Origin: Candidatus Amarolinea dominans
Lineage (GTDB): Bacteria; Chloroflexota; Anaerolineae; SSC4; Amarolineaceae
DNA length: 56,754 nt
Reading direction: 5' to 3'
NCBI GenBank assembly: GCA_016719785.1
Contig: JADJYJ010000013.1
Span: 1 to 56,754, forward strand
The position numbers were made by a program, and so were the translations under genes. The notes under the pieces are model-generated. The model did no database searches and was not told the DNA's origin. It worked only from the letters and a program-made list of their open reading frames with translations. This document shows, piece after piece, positions 54,530 to 56,754 of this stretch. How positions within the stretch are numbered: position 1 is the first letter of the stretch; the number at the start of each line of letters is the position of its first letter.

Positions 54530-54565
54530 CCAGTTATTTTAGCAATTGAAAAAGGAGATTTGAAA

Positions 54566-55141
54566 ATGGCAGAGGTAGTATTGTTCCATCACGCACAAGG
54601 GCTAACCCCTGGTGTTGTAGCGTTTGCTGATGAGCTGCGACATGTCGGGCACATCGTCCACACCCCCGATCTCTTCGAGGGCCGCACATTTGACTCCATT
54701 GAAAAAGGCATGAGTTTTGTCAAAGAAATCGGGTTTGGCGAGGTAATGGCGCGTGGGGAGCGAGCTGTGGAAGCGCTGCCTGCGGAGTTGGTCTTTGCTG
54801 GTTTCTCTCTTGGTGTGGTCCCAGCCCAGAAGCTAGCTCAAACCCGGCCTGGAGCACGTGGGGCACTTCTGTTCTATTCCTGTATCCCGGTTTCGGAGTT
54901 TGGACAGGCTTGGCCGAAGGGGGTGCCTGTTCAGATACATGGCATGGATGCTGATCCTTACTTCGTTGGTGAGGGAGACATTGACGCAGCTCGGGCACTC
55001 GTTGAGGAAGCCGAGGATGGAGAGCTCTTTCTCTACCCAGGTGATCAACATTATTTTGCGGACAGCTCGCTTCCATCCTATGACGCCGAGGCAACCGCGC
55101 TTCTACTGAGAAGAGTTTTGAAATTTCTCTCTGCATTATAG
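54566..55141 (+). CDS. Cassette gene 3: dienelactone hydrolase family protein
   Basis: The 191-residue alpha/beta hydrolase is short like other DLH enzymes. It has an early strand VVLFHHAQGLTPGV, the nucleophile elbow GFSLGV (Ser where classic dienelactone hydrolase has Cys), the acid in HGMDADPYF and the catalytic His in PGDQHYFAD. The substrate is unknown; the family includes dienelactone hydrolase and many esterases. AAAGGAG precedes the ATG at 54566, and a TTG at 54560 is too close to it. Its attC follows about 60 bases after the stop. Confidence 0.85.
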   Translation: MAEVVLFHHAQGLTPGVVAFADELRHVGHIVHTPDLFEGRTFDSIEKGMSFVKEIGFGEVMARGERAVEALPAELVFAGFSLGVVPAQKLAQTRPGARGALLFYSCIPVSEFGQAWPKGVPVQIHGMDADPYFVGEGDIDAARALVEEAEDGELFLYPGDQHYFADSSLPSYDAEATALLLRRVLKFLSAL

Positions 55142-55201
55142 TATAGCGAAAGTATGAAAAAGTCTCACATTCTTCACGCTGGCCTGAGTGAGAAGCAAAG
55201 C

Positions 55202-55330
55202 GCCTAACACAGCATGCACTGGACGCTGGGGATTCTGCGGCATTTTCAAGCATTTTCCTCGCTTCGAGTTTTTTCTGCTCCCAAACAGAATCTCAGCCCG
55301 CCCACACGCAGGTAACGCAAACCGTTAGGC
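55202..55330 (+). other. attC site of cassette 3 (129 bp, long type)
   Basis: R'' is GCCTAAC (55202-55208) and R' is GTTAGGC (55324-55330). From about 55231 on it matches the cassette 1 attC almost base for base (GATTCTGCGGCATTTTC, CTTCGAGTTTTT, then GCCCGCCCACACGCAGGTAA), and both are exactly 129 bases. Its left arm (CAGCATGCACTGGACG) instead resembles the short attC of cassette 2. Confidence 0.92.
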
Positions 55331-55437
55331 GCTTGGCAATTGTTACCAAAGCTACTGAGACCCTAGAACACGTGTACTATGATCTCTGCTAGGGTATCTG
55401 GCGACACACCAACTTCAACAAATGGCAGGAGATTCTC

Positions 55438-55896
55438 ATGAACCAAGCTAAGAGCACCACCGCGGTCGGCGAGACGGTCAAAGGATTTACGGACGAAGAG
55501 AAAGCCGCGATGAAGGAGCGCGCTAAAGAGCTGAAGGCGGAAGAGCGCGCGAACAAGGACAGGGCGGCAGGAGAAAGCGACTTGCTCGCGAAGATCGTCG
55601 AGATGCCGGAACCAGAGCGCACCATGGCCAAGCGGCTCCATGAGATCATCACAGCCAGCGCGCCTACCCTCTCGCCGAAGACCTGGTATGGGATGCCCGC
55701 GTATGTCAAGGACGGCAAGGTCGTCTGCTTCTTCCAAAGCGCGCAGAAGTTCAACACGAGGTACGCGACACTCGGCTTCAGCGACACGGCTAACCTCGAC
55801 GAAGGCGCCCTGTGGCCAACCGCCTACGCGCTGAAGGAGTTGACTGCCACTGAAGAGAAAAGGATCAGCGCGCTCGTGAAGAAAGCGGTGAGCTGA
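55438..55896 (+). CDS. Cassette gene 4: DUF1801-like protein
   Basis: The 152-residue protein starts with a charged helical region (EEKAAMKERAKELKAEERAN) and has the core PKTWYGMPAYVKDGKVVCFF, then TRYATLGFSDTANLDEGALW, as in the DUF1801/YdhG family of small proteins, often annotated as iron chaperones after Bacillus Fra. The function is not firmly known. AGGAG precedes the ATG. The degenerate attC at 56011 follows 115 bases after the stop, so the cassette is of normal size. Confidence 0.8.
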   Translation: MNQAKSTTAVGETVKGFTDEEKAAMKERAKELKAEERANKDRAAGESDLLAKIVEMPEPERTMAKRLHEIITASAPTLSPKTWYGMPAYVKDGKVVCFFQSAQKFNTRYATLGFSDTANLDEGALWPTAYALKELTATEEKRISALVKKAVS

Positions 55897-56010
55897 GGAC
55901 GGATCGCAAGTGTAAGAGACCCCGACGGTAACATCATCGGGCTTATTCAGTAGCCCGGTTCGCCGTTGTGGGCGGCCGGTCTCGTTTTGTGGGGTTGGGG
56001 CCAGGGCGGG

Positions 56011-56138
56011 GCTTAACATTTGCTTCCGCCTGACGCCCTGGGCGGCTCGATCAGCAACCATTTTTCGTTTTGAGCGGCGTGCGAGTCACAACCCGAATTC
56101 GTAGTGACGGGCGGCAGGTGAACCGCAGACCGTTGGTC
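56011..56138 (+). other. Degenerate attC of cassette 4 (128 bp)
   Basis: R'' GCTTAAC (56011-56017) fits RYYYAAC. R' reads GTTGGTC (56132-56138), one base off GTTRRRY and not complementary to R'' at all positions. L'' (GCTTCCGCCTGACGCCC) and L' (GGGCGGCAGGTGAACCGC) still pair well, and the right arm GCAGGTGAACCGCAGACC resembles that of the long attC sites. The interval 55897-56204 contains nothing else I recognise. Confidence 0.55.
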
Positions 56139-56204
56139 AGCAAGCGGAAAGCCTGTGGTCATACCAGCAACCGCGCCGCAAGTGATTGTCTACGCCGGAG
56201 CCTG

Positions 56205-56651
56205 ATGACAAGAGGTGGAAAGGTGAGAGAACCTGAGAAGTCAATCGAGCGAGTGTTGGATGCCTACAAAGCCGCCGTCTTCGCGAAGGACGTTGAGGCA
56301 TTCGTTGCCCACTATGACCAAGACGTGTGCGTCTTTGATATGTGGGGCACATGGTCGTACAGCGGCGTCGAGGCATGGCGCGCAATGGTGACGGACTGGT
56401 TTGGCTCGCTGGGTGACGAGCGGGTGGCGGTCGCCCTCGATGATATGCAAACAACTGTGGCGGACGATCTCGCGGTCGCTCATGCGTTTGTCACTTACAA
56501 GGGTCTGTCCGCCGAAGGCAAAGAGCTACGAACCATGTGCAATCGGCTCACATGGGTGCTCAAGCAGAAAGACGATGCGTGGAAGATTGTCCACGAACAC
56601 TCTTCCGCACCGGTTGATTTCGAGACATTGAAAATTAGCCTTCGTCGCTAA
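56205..56651 (+). CDS. Cassette gene 5: SnoaL-like/NTF2-fold protein
   Basis: The protein (148 residues from ATG 56205) has the NTF2-like pattern of SnoaL/DUF4440 proteins: VLDAYKAAVFAKDVEAFVAH, then DQDVCVFDMWGTWSYSGVEA, VADDLAVAHAFVTYKG and WKIVHEHSSAPVDF. These small cone-shaped proteins bind diverse small molecules or act as isomerases. GGAG precedes ATG 56205; GTG 56223 with AGGTGGAAAG upstream is an alternative that trims six residues. The stop TAA is in CGCTAAC, similar to an R'' box, but no R' partner is seen before the window ends. Confidence 0.82.
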   Translation: MTRGGKVREPEKSIERVLDAYKAAVFAKDVEAFVAHYDQDVCVFDMWGTWSYSGVEAWRAMVTDWFGSLGDERVAVALDDMQTTVADDLAVAHAFVTYKGLSAEGKELRTMCNRLTWVLKQKDDAWKIVHEHSSAPVDFETLKISLRR

Positions 56652-56661
56652 CAAAACATAG

Positions 56662-56754
56662 ATGAAAATGCCACGTCGCATGAGCACCCAAGCCGCCCAC
56701 AACGAAGAAGGCCTGGATCTTGGCTTCACTTACCGTATCAGAAAGAGCGGCGAG
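56662..56754 (+). CDS. Partial open frame at the right edge
   Basis: From ATG 56662 the frame stays open for 31 codons to the end of the window (STQAAHNEEGLDLGFTYRIR, then KSGE). The text looks like a real protein start, but there is no strong ribosome site and the gene is cut. It begins ten bases after the stop of cassette gene 5, so it could share that cassette. No family can be assigned. Confidence 0.4.
   Translation, partial: MKMPRRMSTQAAHNEEGLDLGFTYRIRKSGE

Larger units (their letters stand above)
53258..56754 (+). mobile_element. Integron-type gene cassette array without IntI (CALIN-like), open at the right edge
   Basis: Five single-gene cassettes in one orientation are separated by attC sites: 53930-54058, 54470-54529 and 55202-55330 are clear, 56011-56138 is degenerate. 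Each gene is preceded by its own ribosome site and lacks an obvious promoter. The stop codons of two genes fall in or next to the R'' box, as is usual for cassettes. No IntI-type integrase or sure attI is in the window. The left limit is uncertain: an attC-like palindrome at 53258-53384 may be the first site. The array may extend beyond the window. Confidence 0.8.

Overview
The window is GC-rich bacterial DNA with an accessory, patchwork character. No rRNA, tRNA or taxonomic marker gene is present, so the host can only be inferred. Large secreted proteins with Thr-Pro repeat linkers, dockerin, kelch and DNRLRE-type domains, decayed RHS genes, MacB-type exporters and strong AGGAG ribosome sites fit a Chloroflexota-like (Anaerolineae/Caldilineae) environmental genome best. 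That assignment is an inference.

Layout. 1-10.3 kb is a decayed polymorphic-toxin region. It holds a broken M23 peptidase, frameshifted YD/RHS repeats, an RHS core with a C-terminal tip (4127-5311) followed by a lipoprotein, two tandem tyrosine recombinases on the minus strand (the second with two frameshifts), then an orphan RHS tip (8482-9303) followed by a lipoprotein gene with an in-frame stop. 10.4-19.1 kb (minus) carries a 2678-residue secreted metzincin-like protein and a small downstream gene. 19.4-26.4 kb (plus) is a respiratory and sulfur module: a PocR-type regulator behind a consensus promoter, an octaheme tetrathionate-reductase-type cytochrome, a heptaheme cytochrome fused to a membrane cytochrome b, and two YeeE/YedE transporters, one fused to a rhodanese domain that lacks its cysteine. 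Next to it lie a degenerate prenyl-synthase-like gene and a NarX/NarL-type sensor-regulator pair (minus), then an MBL-fold hydrolase.

30-36.3 kb holds a TM2 protein, a beta-class DNA methyltransferase, and a four-gene minus-strand cluster (HprK-like kinase, ABC-2 permease, ABC ATPase, NTP_transf_5 nucleotidyltransferase) of the kind found in peptide-modification loci, but with no precursor or cyclase visible. 36.5-39 kb encodes a secreted beta-helix/dockerin protein and a small unknown protein. 39.7-44.4 kb is a MacAB-like export operon with two paralogous lipoproteins, closed by a strong terminator. 44.8-50.3 kb (minus) is a second export operon: DUF333 lipoprotein, ATPase, and a giant FtsX-like permease interrupted by a poly-G/duplication block.

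The most notable part is 50.9-56.75 kb. An IS91-family element with its own tyrosine recombinase is followed by an integron-type cassette array: at least three clear attC sites (53930-54058, 54470-54529, 55202-55330), one degenerate attC (56011-56138) and five single-gene cassettes in one orientation. No IntI integrase is in the window, so as seen this is a CALIN-type array that runs to or beyond the right edge.

Two poly-G tracts (34935-34979 and about 47924-48036) lie inside genes and look like assembly artefacts. Several single-base frameshifts may be sequencing errors rather than true mutations.
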